This document shows positions 1-6,321 of a DNA stretch of 36,204 nt, one piece after another. This DNA comes from Cardinium hertigii_C (GTDB taxonomy: Bacteria; Bacteroidota; Bacteroidia; Cytophagales; Amoebophilaceae). Position numbers and translations under genes: made by a program. The notes under the pieces were generated by a model that saw nothing but the letters and a program-made list of their open reading frames with translations, had not been told where the DNA came from and searched no databases. The stretch spans positions 1-36,204 of the forward strand of contig NZ_JBOZWW010000039.1 in NCBI RefSeq assembly GCF_050864855.1, in the 5' to 3' direction. The number at the start of each line of letters is the position of its first letter. The first letter of the stretch is position 1.

Positions 1-89
1 TTTTATGTGCTATTGCTCATAACCTACGACTGATTACAAGAAAATTATTCTTAATACCCTCACAGTCAAATAAATTAAAACCTATATAA
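1..89 (+). CDS. IS5-type transposase, C-terminal tail (partial, 5' end outside window)
   Basis: The reading frame enters at base 3 and runs to a TAA at 87-89. It encodes the same last residues (ending SNKLKPI) as the 434-residue transposase at 23658-24962. Only this short tail is visible, so whether this copy is intact cannot be judged. Its identity to the second copy points to recent transposition or gene conversion. Confidence 0.85.
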   Translation, partial: LCAIAHNLRLITRKLFLIPSQSNKLKPI

Positions 90-224
90 TTAAAATTCTT
101 AATCCAAAACCAGTTATACCTATATCTTGGGTAAGAAAAATAGAGCGCCTGATAAACCATATATATTATAAAGAAATATCCATTCAATAAATTTATTCAA
201 AAATAATATTTCAGGGCCGACTAA
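1..224 (+). mobile_element. 3' end of an IS5-type insertion sequence (cut by window edge)
   Basis: Bases 1-224 are identical, base for base, to 24874-25097, the right end of the complete element further along the window. They carry the transposase C-terminus, a noncoding tail and the right terminal repeat, which ends in CCGACTAA. The element lies in the same orientation as the second copy. Its right end abuts group II intron sequence, so it seems to have inserted into, or recombined with, that intron. Confidence 0.9.
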
Positions 225-561
225 GTAGGTTGCCTCCTCTATACCGGGGGGATGGCATCTTCCTAGAAAACGAACACTCTTTTCTAGCATCTGTTATTTA
301 AAACTACCCCTTGGATACGTATCAGTTGGTTGCATATCCTTATCCTTCTTACGATATTTTAATATGGAGATTCACTTGCGTTCAACCTAGTTTAATTTTG
401 TCTTGCCTCCATTTCTCCTCCAACTGGTTAATTTGGTTCGGCTTTCATCCTTGCTTGGCACAATTCAGTTACCCGAATCGCACTAAGAATGTGACAATGG
501 GACGGTGATGCGGCCCCAGTGCGCTTGGCGCACATTCTCTTTGTGCGGCTTCATGTCGCAC
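225..561 (-). mobile_element. Group II intron, 5' fragment (domain I region)
   Basis: Read on the minus strand, the sequence begins at 561 with GTGCG, the conserved 5' end of bacterial group II introns. It starts exactly where the Rpn reading frame loses its family similarity. The following bases resemble the structured 5' region of such introns, including a GTGCG/CGCAC complementary pair and a stretch reading GATTCGGGTAACTGAAT. The fragment stops at the right end of the IS5-type element, so the rest of domain I, the maturase gene and the catalytic 3' domains are missing here. It cannot splice. The assignment rests on pattern recognition; a covariance-model search would settle it. Confidence 0.6.
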
Positions 562-837
562 CTGTTCGAAAAGAATGTACAGATACCCTTCCTTACCATT
601 TATATTGGTTTTGAACACTAAATCAGATTCTCCTCTTCTCCCAACTGGATCTACATAGCTTTTATTTGTTAACGCTAATTTCTCTTGATCTATTTTATAA
701 AGTAGATCACAAGGCAAGTTGGCAGATAGAAAATCCAGCATCGCCTCTTTATTGCAAAACGTGTTTTTAAATACAAGGTCGTGAGGACTATCCAAGCCAT
801 CTTTTTGATCCTTTGATTTTTCTTCTTTCTTGCTCAT
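562..837 (-). pseudogene. Rpn-family recombination-promoting nuclease / putative transposase, N-terminal fragment
   Basis: The ATG at 837-835 opens a frame starting MSKKEEKSK. It then carries the N-terminal block of the Rpn/PD-(D/E)XK 'transposase_31' family: PHDLVFKNTF, then a segment with GRRGESDLVFK and GYLYILFE. Full proteins of this family are about 300 residues; here only about 92 remain. After the FEQ at 562 the frame runs into group II intron sequence and stops at 469. The intron therefore sits inside the conserved YILFEHQS region typical of the family. The upstream side is bordered by IS982, so the promoter is probably also lost. A longer start at a TTG (852) is possible but falls in the IS982 end. 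No function is expected. Confidence 0.75.
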
Positions 838-894
838 CTGATAAATATACAAACGTCAATTCTGGATTAGACAGTAAAAAGAAGGTTTTAAAAA

Positions 895-950
895 GCTCCT
901 TTGAGTTTTAAATTTAGGGGATAAAAGAGTAACCCTAAAACCAAAGGAGC
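895..950 (+). promoter_or_regulatory. Hairpin masking the IS982 ribosome binding site
   Basis: The arms GCTCCTTTG (895-903) and CAAAGGAGC (942-950) are perfectly complementary. A second inner pair, TTTAGGG (913-919) and CCCTAAA (933-939), stacks inside it. The right outer arm contains AAAGGAGC, the only strong Shine-Dalgarno-like sequence before the transposase ATG at 956. A transcript entering from outside would fold and hide this site. This is a known way for insertion sequences to limit transposase synthesis from read-through transcripts; its use here is inferred. Confidence 0.55.
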
Positions 951-955
951 AGATT

Positions 956-1833
956 ATGAATGTATCAAAATTAGTTGAAATATATTACGCTGTTGACGAA
1001 TTTCTTATAAAATTTATGCCTTATATGGAATCACATTTGTTACCTACCTCAGATAGAAAACCAACTAGAGTATGCTCATTGACTTTGAGCGAAATAATGA
1101 CAATATTAGTTGCTTTTCATGTAATTGGGTTTAGAAATTTTAAGTTGTATTATCTTCATTTACAACAATTTCATTCTAATGACTTTTGCAAGTTAGTAAG
1201 CTATAGTAGATTTATAACTCTAGTTCAAAGAACAGTGGTCCCCTTTTACTTTTTTTTCACAAAGTCTTTCCAAGACTAAAACAGGATGTTACTTTATGGA
1301 CTCAACGGCCATTAAAGTTTGTAATACCAAAAGAGCTTATTCCCATAAAGTTTTTAAATCAATTGCTACTAAAGGTAAAACCACTACTGGTTGGTTCTAC
1401 GGGATGAAGTTACACTTAATTGTAAATGATTTAGGTGAAATTATGAACTTTTCCCTTACTACAGGTAAGGCCAATGATAGATGGCCAGTAGAAAATTTAT
1501 GTAAAAATTTGATCGGAAAAGTATTTACCGATAAAAGGGTACTTGAGTAAAGAATTATTTGAAAAACTTATGGGAAAAGGCATAGAACTGATTACTCAAA
1601 TCAGGAAAAATATGAAAAATGCTTTTATGCCTATCTGGGATAAACTAATGCTTCGAAAGAGATCCATCATTGAAACCATTATTGATCAGCTTAAAAATAT
1701 TAGCCAAATAAAACATGCCAGACATAGAAGCATACCTAATTTTATTGTCAATTTAATAGCTCGTATTACAGCTTATGGGCTAAAAGAGAAAAAACCGGCT
1801 ATAGCTAATCTATATATGACTGGTTTACATTAA
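956..1833 (+). pseudogene. IS982-family transposase, two frameshifts
   Basis: Three consecutive frames together encode a full-length IS982 transposase of about 290 residues. Frame one covers 956-1279, frame two runs to 1550, and frame three runs to 1833. The first break is at a run of eight T (1250-1257) and the second at AAAA (1533-1536), where removing one A gives DKGYLSKELFEKL, the expected family sequence. Both breaks are repaired by deleting one base from the homopolymer. The MDSTAIKVC block holds the first catalytic Asp, the DKGY region the second, and the RSIIETI region the Glu. The C-terminal block ISQIKHARHRS is diagnostic of the family. The gene is probably inactive unless slippage restores the frame. 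Confidence 0.85.
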
Positions 1834-1855
1834 CTCTAATCCAGAATTGACGTTA

Positions 1856-2275
1856 GTAGAAAGTAAAGAAGGTTTAGTTCTGGCAGTCAGTACCACAAAA
1901 GCATCTAATCATGATGGTGCCCATTTACCTATATTATTGGATAAAGTATCCCTAAAAGCAGGCAGCAGGCTCTATAGAGATAAAGGCTATAGCGGTTTGC
2001 CCAACGAAACTTTATTAAAAAACAAGAAATTAAAATCAGCTATTCAAAAGAAAGGTAATAGAAATCATCCCTTATCACCTGCTCCTAAAGGGTTTAATAA
2101 ATTGGTATCTAAGACGCGCTATAAAGTAGAAAGGGTATTTGGAAGTATTAAGAGGTGGTTCCGTAGCTCAAAACCTAGATATATAGGCCTTGATAAAACC
2201 CATACGCAACATGTTATGGAAGCTATAGCCTATAATTTATATAGGGCTCCAAATATCATATTAAAGGGTTTTTAG
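1856..2275 (+). pseudogene. IS5-family transposase, C-terminal fragment
   Basis: This open frame of about 140 codons starts at the right end of IS982 and lacks its N-terminal half. It contains STTKASNHDGAHLP, then YRDKGYSG with a catalytic Asp, and later KTRYKVERVFGSIKRWF with the catalytic Glu. This is the C-terminal DDE core of IS5-family (IS1031-like) transposases, clearly different from the 434-residue transposase elsewhere in the window. The sequence after the stop (TTTTTAGGGG) may be its right end, but without the left end this cannot be tested. The fragment has no start of its own and is presumably dead. Confidence 0.8.
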
Positions 2276-2422
2276 GGGAATGGTATATCTAAAATGAATA
2301 AAATAAACTTGAAAATCAGTAAATAATGAAATTTATACATTCTTAACCATAAAAACTACAAAAAATACAACTAGAAACTTAAAAAGATTACAATAACTAT
2401 CTATAACAACGGTCTCAATACA

Positions 2423-4036
2423 TTAACCTTTTTCTTTATGGGCAAAAAATGGATCATCTGAAAGATATTGTTTTTTCCGGTGCATCCCTTGTAGTAATCT
2501 GTAAGCAGACCCATATCTTTTTAAATAGTAATAACTATAGTACAAAGCTTGTGCAACTTTTTTATCTTTTTTGTTTTGTATATGGGCTATTTTTAGGTAA
2601 TACAAAGACTTTTTTAGATACTTTTTTAGTTTTGATACCCTTTGTGTCCGCTGATTGCAAGCCAATGCTAGTGCTTTTTTTTGGTTTATATAGCTATATA
2701 AAGGGCTGTTATAGGATATATTGCCTGTTTCTAACAACAGATTTAAGATGTTTATTGTACTGTGTTGAACAAGGCGATAATTGTATACTACGCAGGTAGG
2801 TCGGGCACAAAATAGAACTGGTTTAGAACGCCAATACCTTACACCAAAAATGGGCCATATATGGTGACGCGCTAGGGATGGCATGCGATCAGACGCTGTA
2901 TATCTAAGCGTTACATGAATTAACCCACACCAATCAGTCAACCTAGGATGGACCAATGACTCTTTTTTTCCAAATAATTGTACCGTATCCCTATGCAGTT
3001 TTATGGCTTTATTGTAAAATACAAAACCCATTTGACGCAACGCATCATATTGATGGGGGTGCTCTTTTAAAACTTGCTGGTAATAAAAAAGGGCCTCTTC
3101 CATACGTCCTTGATATTCTAGAAGATAAGCATATGCGTAATAGGCATGGATCTCTTTATTTTGTATTCTAACCGCTAAGCCATCTGCATAGCCATCTACT
3201 TTTCCAGCAGCTTCATAGATGGAGCATTTTTCCTCTAATAACTCATTATTAAAAGGGAACTGAAGAAGTGCTTCATTTAGAATAGCTATAGCTCTATCAA
3301 AATTTTTAAGCTTATGGTAATGAATAGCAGCGATAGCACGCAAAACAGGAAACTGTGCGCCTTGTACTTTTAAATAGTCTTGATAATAACGCAAGGCTTC
3401 TTCTGGCTGATCATGGCTATGGTAAACAATAGCCATATACAACAATGGGGTAGACTCTTCAGGCAAAATACGTCTGCAAATAACAAATTGATCTATGGCT
3501 TGATCAAATGCTTCTTGCCTATAGTAGCCAATCCCTCTGTTTAAAAAATAACTCCATAGAGTAGTTAAGTTACTAAGGGCAAAGCTATGAAATTGTTTAT
3601 GTTTAGATACACTTAATTGCTGCGCCTGCGCATAGGCGGCAAGCGCCTCATCCAACAAGGCGGGTCCTTCTTCTGAAGCGATATGATCCCTTAAAAGTCG
3701 ATCATAAATAACCCCTCTATAATACCAAGTAGCAGGGTGGCTTGCCAACTTACTATCTTTAATGGCTCCATCGATAGCCAATCGCGCTTGTTGCGCATTA
3801 GACAAACCAGCTGCCTCATCTGATTTATTATCTGCACCATCTACTGATAAAGGTGGCACTTGACTACCCTTGAGATTAGCCCTTTTCTGTTTATTGTGAC
3901 CCTCAAAAGTACGCACAATCTCAGCTATAGATGAAGGAATCGCCAAAAGTGGATGGGGGATTACCAACCACATCAGTACACAAAAAAATCTATACCTATC
4001 TACTTTATCGATGACCATCCGATATTTTTTATCCAT
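2423..4036 (-). CDS. Secreted tetratricopeptide-repeat protein
   Basis: This 537-residue protein has an N-terminal hydrophobic segment (about residues 15-32, FFCVLMWLVIPHPLLA) resembling a signal peptide cleaved after LLA. TPR-type helical pairs follow from about residue 100 to 350. They can be recognised by A-x-x-Y/F and P-at-end spacing, as in YYRQEAFDQAIDQF, PEEALRYYQDYL and MEEALFYYQQVLKEHP. Residues of about 360-450 do not look like TPR and are rich in aromatic and basic residues; a last TPR-like segment closes the protein (KVAQALYYSYYYLKRYGSAY). TPR proteins bind other proteins, and in this setting the target could be an envelope complex or a host protein, which is inference. The gene stands alone between debris patches. 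The start at 4036 was kept; a second Met at codon 7 is equally possible. Confidence 0.8.
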   Translation of the reverse strand: MDKKYRMVIDKVDRYRFFCVLMWLVIPHPLLAIPSSIAEIVRTFEGHNKQKRANLKGSQVPPLSVDGADNKSDEAAGLSNAQQARLAIDGAIKDSKLASHPATWYYRGVIYDRLLRDHIASEEGPALLDEALAAYAQAQQLSVSKHKQFHSFALSNLTTLWSYFLNRGIGYYRQEAFDQAIDQFVICRRILPEESTPLLYMAIVYHSHDQPEEALRYYQDYLKVQGAQFPVLRAIAAIHYHKLKNFDRAIAILNEALLQFPFNNELLEEKCSIYEAAGKVDGYADGLAVRIQNKEIHAYYAYAYLLEYQGRMEEALFYYQQVLKEHPHQYDALRQMGFVFYNKAIKLHRDTVQLFGKKESLVHPRLTDWCGLIHVTLRYTASDRMPSLARHHIWPIFGVRYWRSKPVLFCARPTCVVYNYRLVQHSTINILNLLLETGNISYNSPLYSYINQKKALALACNQRTQRVSKLKKYLKKSLYYLKIAHIQNKKDKKVAQALYYSYYYLKRYGSAYRLLQGMHRKKQYLSDDPFFAHKEKG

Positions 4037-4340
4037 ACTTTAATATACTATTGCACTACTTAACGGCTAAACAGGTCTCTACCATACCACTGCTTAACCA
4101 CTGCTTACATCTATTTTATATACCATAAAAAAAAAGCAAAACAAAAGTGGTAAATGGCCTGTTAAGGGTTACAAATTAAAGGGCTATTTTGAAAAATACA
4201 AATGGAGCTACTTTTTACGCTTAGTATAATCCATTAGGCCATACGACCCGCTCTAACGTAGTCAGCCCTAAAATATTTTTATATGCATAAAAATACTTCA
4301 AGATTTACTATTTACATTGGATAATAAATATTTTTTTATT
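4037..4340. other. Intergenic region with a degenerate IS end
   Basis: No gene is visible in these 304 bases upstream of the TPR gene. At about 4259-4278 the sequence TAGTCAGCCCTAAAATATT closely matches the inverted end of the IS5-type element (TTAGTCGGCCCTGAAATATT), with about three differences in twenty. It is probably a decayed solo end. The promoter of the TPR gene should also lie here but no convincing -10/-35 pair was chosen. Confidence 0.4.
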
Positions 4341-4652
4341 AACGTCAATTCTGGATTAGAGTTAATGTAAACCAGTTGTATATATATTAGCTATAGCCGG
4401 TTTTTTCTCTTTTAGTGCATAAGCTGTAATACGAGCTATTAAATTGACAATAAAATTAGGTATGCTTCTATGTCTGGCATGTTCTATTTGGCTAATATTT
4501 TTAAGCTGATCGATAATAGTTTCAATGATGGATCTCTTGCGAAGCATTCGTTTATCCCAGATAGGCATGAAAGCATCTTTCATATTTTTTCTGATTTGGG
4601 TAATCAGTTCTATTCCTTTTTCCATAAGTTTTTCAAATAATTCTTTACTCAG
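4341..4652 (-). pseudogene. IS982 transposase, C-terminal third
   Basis: This minus-strand fragment begins with the IS982 terminal repeat (AACGTCAATTCTGGATTAGA at 4341-4360). It encodes LSKELFEKLMEKGIELITQ through the C-terminus, closely matching 1543-1833 but with several substitutions, so it is an older or separate copy. Upstream of Leu (CTG at 4652) the match to IS982 stops exactly where the 3' end of a group II intron is expected. The apparent start MPWPTH belongs to intron domain VI and is not a real initiation site. The 5' two thirds of the element are missing. Confidence 0.85.
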
Positions 4653-4690
4653 GTGAGTAGGCCAAGGCATTTCAGCCTTACCCTCTCGCA

Positions 4691-4724
4691 GAACCGTACA
4701 TGAGCGTCTCCCATCATACGGCTT
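4691..4724 (-). ncRNA. Group II intron domain V
   Basis: This is a 34-nt hairpin, the canonical domain V length. The lower stem AAGCCGUA/UACGGUUC holds the AGC catalytic triad near its 5' side, followed by a bulge region and a GAGA tetraloop of the GNRA class. A domain VI-like hairpin follows directly. The match in length, triad and loop makes this the firmest intron signal in the window. Confidence 0.82.
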
Positions 4725-4727
4725 CCA

Positions 4728-4850
4728 TTATTCAGCCGAAGGGAAAATACCTAATTGCCAATGAATGAACAATTCTCTCTTTTTACGGGCTGCCTTTGTC
4801 AGCCATTTTGATGCTCTTGTTTTGCTTCGATGAAGTATAAGGAAAAAAAT
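4728..4850 (-). pseudogene. ltrA: Group II intron-encoded maturase/reverse transcriptase, C-terminal remnant
   Basis: An open frame of about 40 codons ends at TAA 4728-4730. It contains ILHRSKTRASKWL and then KKRELFIHWQLGIFPSAE. The basic region followed by LFIHWQ near the C-terminus is typical of group II intron-encoded proteins, where it belongs to the maturase/DNA-binding end. The frame closes upstream at 4851-4853. The reverse transcriptase domain is missing, so no activity is expected. The gene symbol is the generic one for this family. Confidence 0.65.
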
Positions 4851-4881
4851 TTATAAAAGCTTGTTTGGTTTTTTCGGGCCA

Positions 4882-6312
4882 CTACAGTCCTATTTTTTTT
4901 AAAGTTTCTATGGCACGTATTCTAGATAATGTATAATCTACCATCGGCTTGGGATAATCTATATGGAGGGTATGAAAATCCATAGTATGGATGATGTGTC
5001 CAGGTACTTTTTCTAAATTTGGCAAGTATTTTTTTACATACTGACCATCTGGATCAAATCTCTTGCCTTGTAGATAAGGATTAAAAACCCGAAAATAAGG
5101 AGGCGCGTCTACTCCACAAGCACTGGACCATTGCCACCCCCCGACATTAGAAGCGAGCTCATAATCCATAAGGTGCTGCGCAAAAAAACTTTCACCTTTG
5201 GACCAATCTAAAAGCAGATTTTTACTAAAAAAGCTGGCTACAATCATTCTTGCTCTATTATGCATCCATCCCTCAGACCATAGCTGCTGAATGGCTGCAT
5301 CTATGATCGGATAACCGGTTTGTCCATGGACAAACCGGTTATAATCTTCTTCTTTGCTATTCCAAGGTATGGCATTACGGTATTTTTCTTGAAACGACTC
5401 ATGGACACTATTTGGAAAATGATATAAAATATTTGCATAAAATTCACGCCAAATTAATTCATTTACCCAAGTCGTAATGCCTAAATTTGAAGCCAAAGCA
5501 AATGCCTTGCGGTAACAGGATCGTATAGATATAAGCCCAAATCTTAAATAGGGGCCGCATCTACTGGTAGCATTGAGGTCTAAAAAGTCTCGATTTGTTT
5601 TGTAATGGTCTATCTGGTTTTTAAGAAAATTATCCAATCGATTAAACCCATTTTTAGGCTCCCATAAGGTATCTTTTTTATAAATATAGCCGATCTGTTT
5701 TAAAACTTCCTCCGCCCCTAAATTTAAGTCAATAGATTTACCATGTAACGCTGAAGGGATAAATAATCTCCCTGATAAGGCATAGCGATATTCTATTAGT
5801 AGCCTATTATGTTCCAGCGCTCCTTGATGGACGATATGGGCTCTAAATGCCTTCATATAAGGCGTATATACCTTATAAGGCTGGTTAGATTGGGTTAGGA
5901 TTATACCAGGTTTTATAAGCAGATGGTCACAATATAGATGTAGTTTGCAACGGGGCGCCAATACTTTTTGAATGGCTCTATCCCGTTCTATATTGGCTGG
6001 TTCATAATCTTCATCGGCATAAATGGCTTCAACCTTTAAATGGTCAACCAGTTTGGGAATAATTTCTAAAGGAGTACCATGAAAGACAAACAGCCCCCCT
6101 TGTAGCGTTTTTAATGCATCATGGAGCAAACAAAGCGTATGGGCCAAAAAAGAGAGCCGCCTATCATAAGGATTGGGAAACTGCTTCAGAATAGTTGTAT
6201 CAAAAATAAAAATGGGTAAGATTTTATCCACATGGCGCAATGCAGCTGCAAAAGGCTTATTATCTTTTAGACGTAAATTACGCCGCAGCCAAACGATAGC
6301 AACTGGAGCCAT
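4882..6312 (-). CDS. phr: Deoxyribodipyrimidine photolyase (class I CPD)
   Basis: This 476-residue protein has the normal length of class I photolyases, which use light and FAD to split cyclobutane pyrimidine dimers. The N-terminal alpha/beta antenna domain starts VAIVWLRRNLRLKDNKP. The C-terminal FAD domain carries NELIWREFYANILY (substrate-contacting Glu and Trp), TGYPIIDAAIQQLW, MHNRARMIVASFFSK and NVGGWQWSSACGVDAPPYFRVFNP, all typical. HNRARM favours CPD repair over (6-4) enzymes. The ATG at 6312 gives the expected N-terminus. The gene starts 9 nt after gyrA and is probably co-transcribed with it. A photolyase in a presumed intracellular symbiont is unexpected, and it looks intact. Its downstream flank is group II intron debris. 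Confidence 0.95.
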   Translation of the reverse strand: MAPVAIVWLRRNLRLKDNKPFAAALRHVDKILPIFIFDTTILKQFPNPYDRRLSFLAHTLCLLHDALKTLQGGLFVFHGTPLEIIPKLVDHLKVEAIYADEDYEPANIERDRAIQKVLAPRCKLHLYCDHLLIKPGIILTQSNQPYKVYTPYMKAFRAHIVHQGALEHNRLLIEYRYALSGRLFIPSALHGKSIDLNLGAEEVLKQIGYIYKKDTLWEPKNGFNRLDNFLKNQIDHYKTNRDFLDLNATSRCGPYLRFGLISIRSCYRKAFALASNLGITTWVNELIWREFYANILYHFPNSVHESFQEKYRNAIPWNSKEEDYNRFVHGQTGYPIIDAAIQQLWSEGWMHNRARMIVASFFSKNLLLDWSKGESFFAQHLMDYELASNVGGWQWSSACGVDAPPYFRVFNPYLQGKRFDPDGQYVKKYLPNLEKVPGHIIHTMDFHTLHIDYPKPMVDYTLSRIRAIETLKKIGL

Positions 6313-6321
6313 AGCAAAACT

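Larger units (their letters stand above)
852..1854 (+). mobile_element. IS982-family insertion sequence, full length, inactivated
   Basis: The element is bounded by a perfect 20-bp inverted repeat: AACGTCAATTCTGGATTAGA at 852-871 and its complement at 1835-1854. It is about 1.0 kb, the normal size for IS982. No target duplication is visible. The left flank is the Rpn gene and the right flank is the interior of a different transposase gene, which suggests a rearrangement after insertion. A second, truncated copy with the same end lies at 4341-4652. Confidence 0.88.
4653..4850 (-). mobile_element. Group II intron, 3' fragment (maturase C-terminus, domains V-VI, 3' splice site)
   Basis: On the minus strand the order is the maturase C-terminal codons (stop at 4728-4730), then a 34-nt domain V (4724-4691), then a domain VI hairpin built on AAGGCTGAAATGCCTT. 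The fragment ends in CCTACTCAC at 4653. The last bases fit the AY consensus of group II intron 3' ends. The downstream exon is IS982 transposase sequence, entering at the Tyr-Leu junction of DKGY-LSKEL. The 5' part of the intron and the 5' exon are absent, so this is a remnant. Confidence 0.8.

Noticed and set aside
956..1833. Programmed ribosomal frameshifting in IS982
   Set aside because: IS982 elements are not known to use it, and two shifts at plain homopolymers without stimulatory structure look like mutations or sequencing errors.
225..4850. The two group II intron pieces as halves of one intron split by an insertion
   Set aside because: Both read on the minus strand, but the 3' piece lies at higher coordinates than the 5' piece and they have different exons (IS982 versus rpn), so they are separate copies or products of rearrangement.
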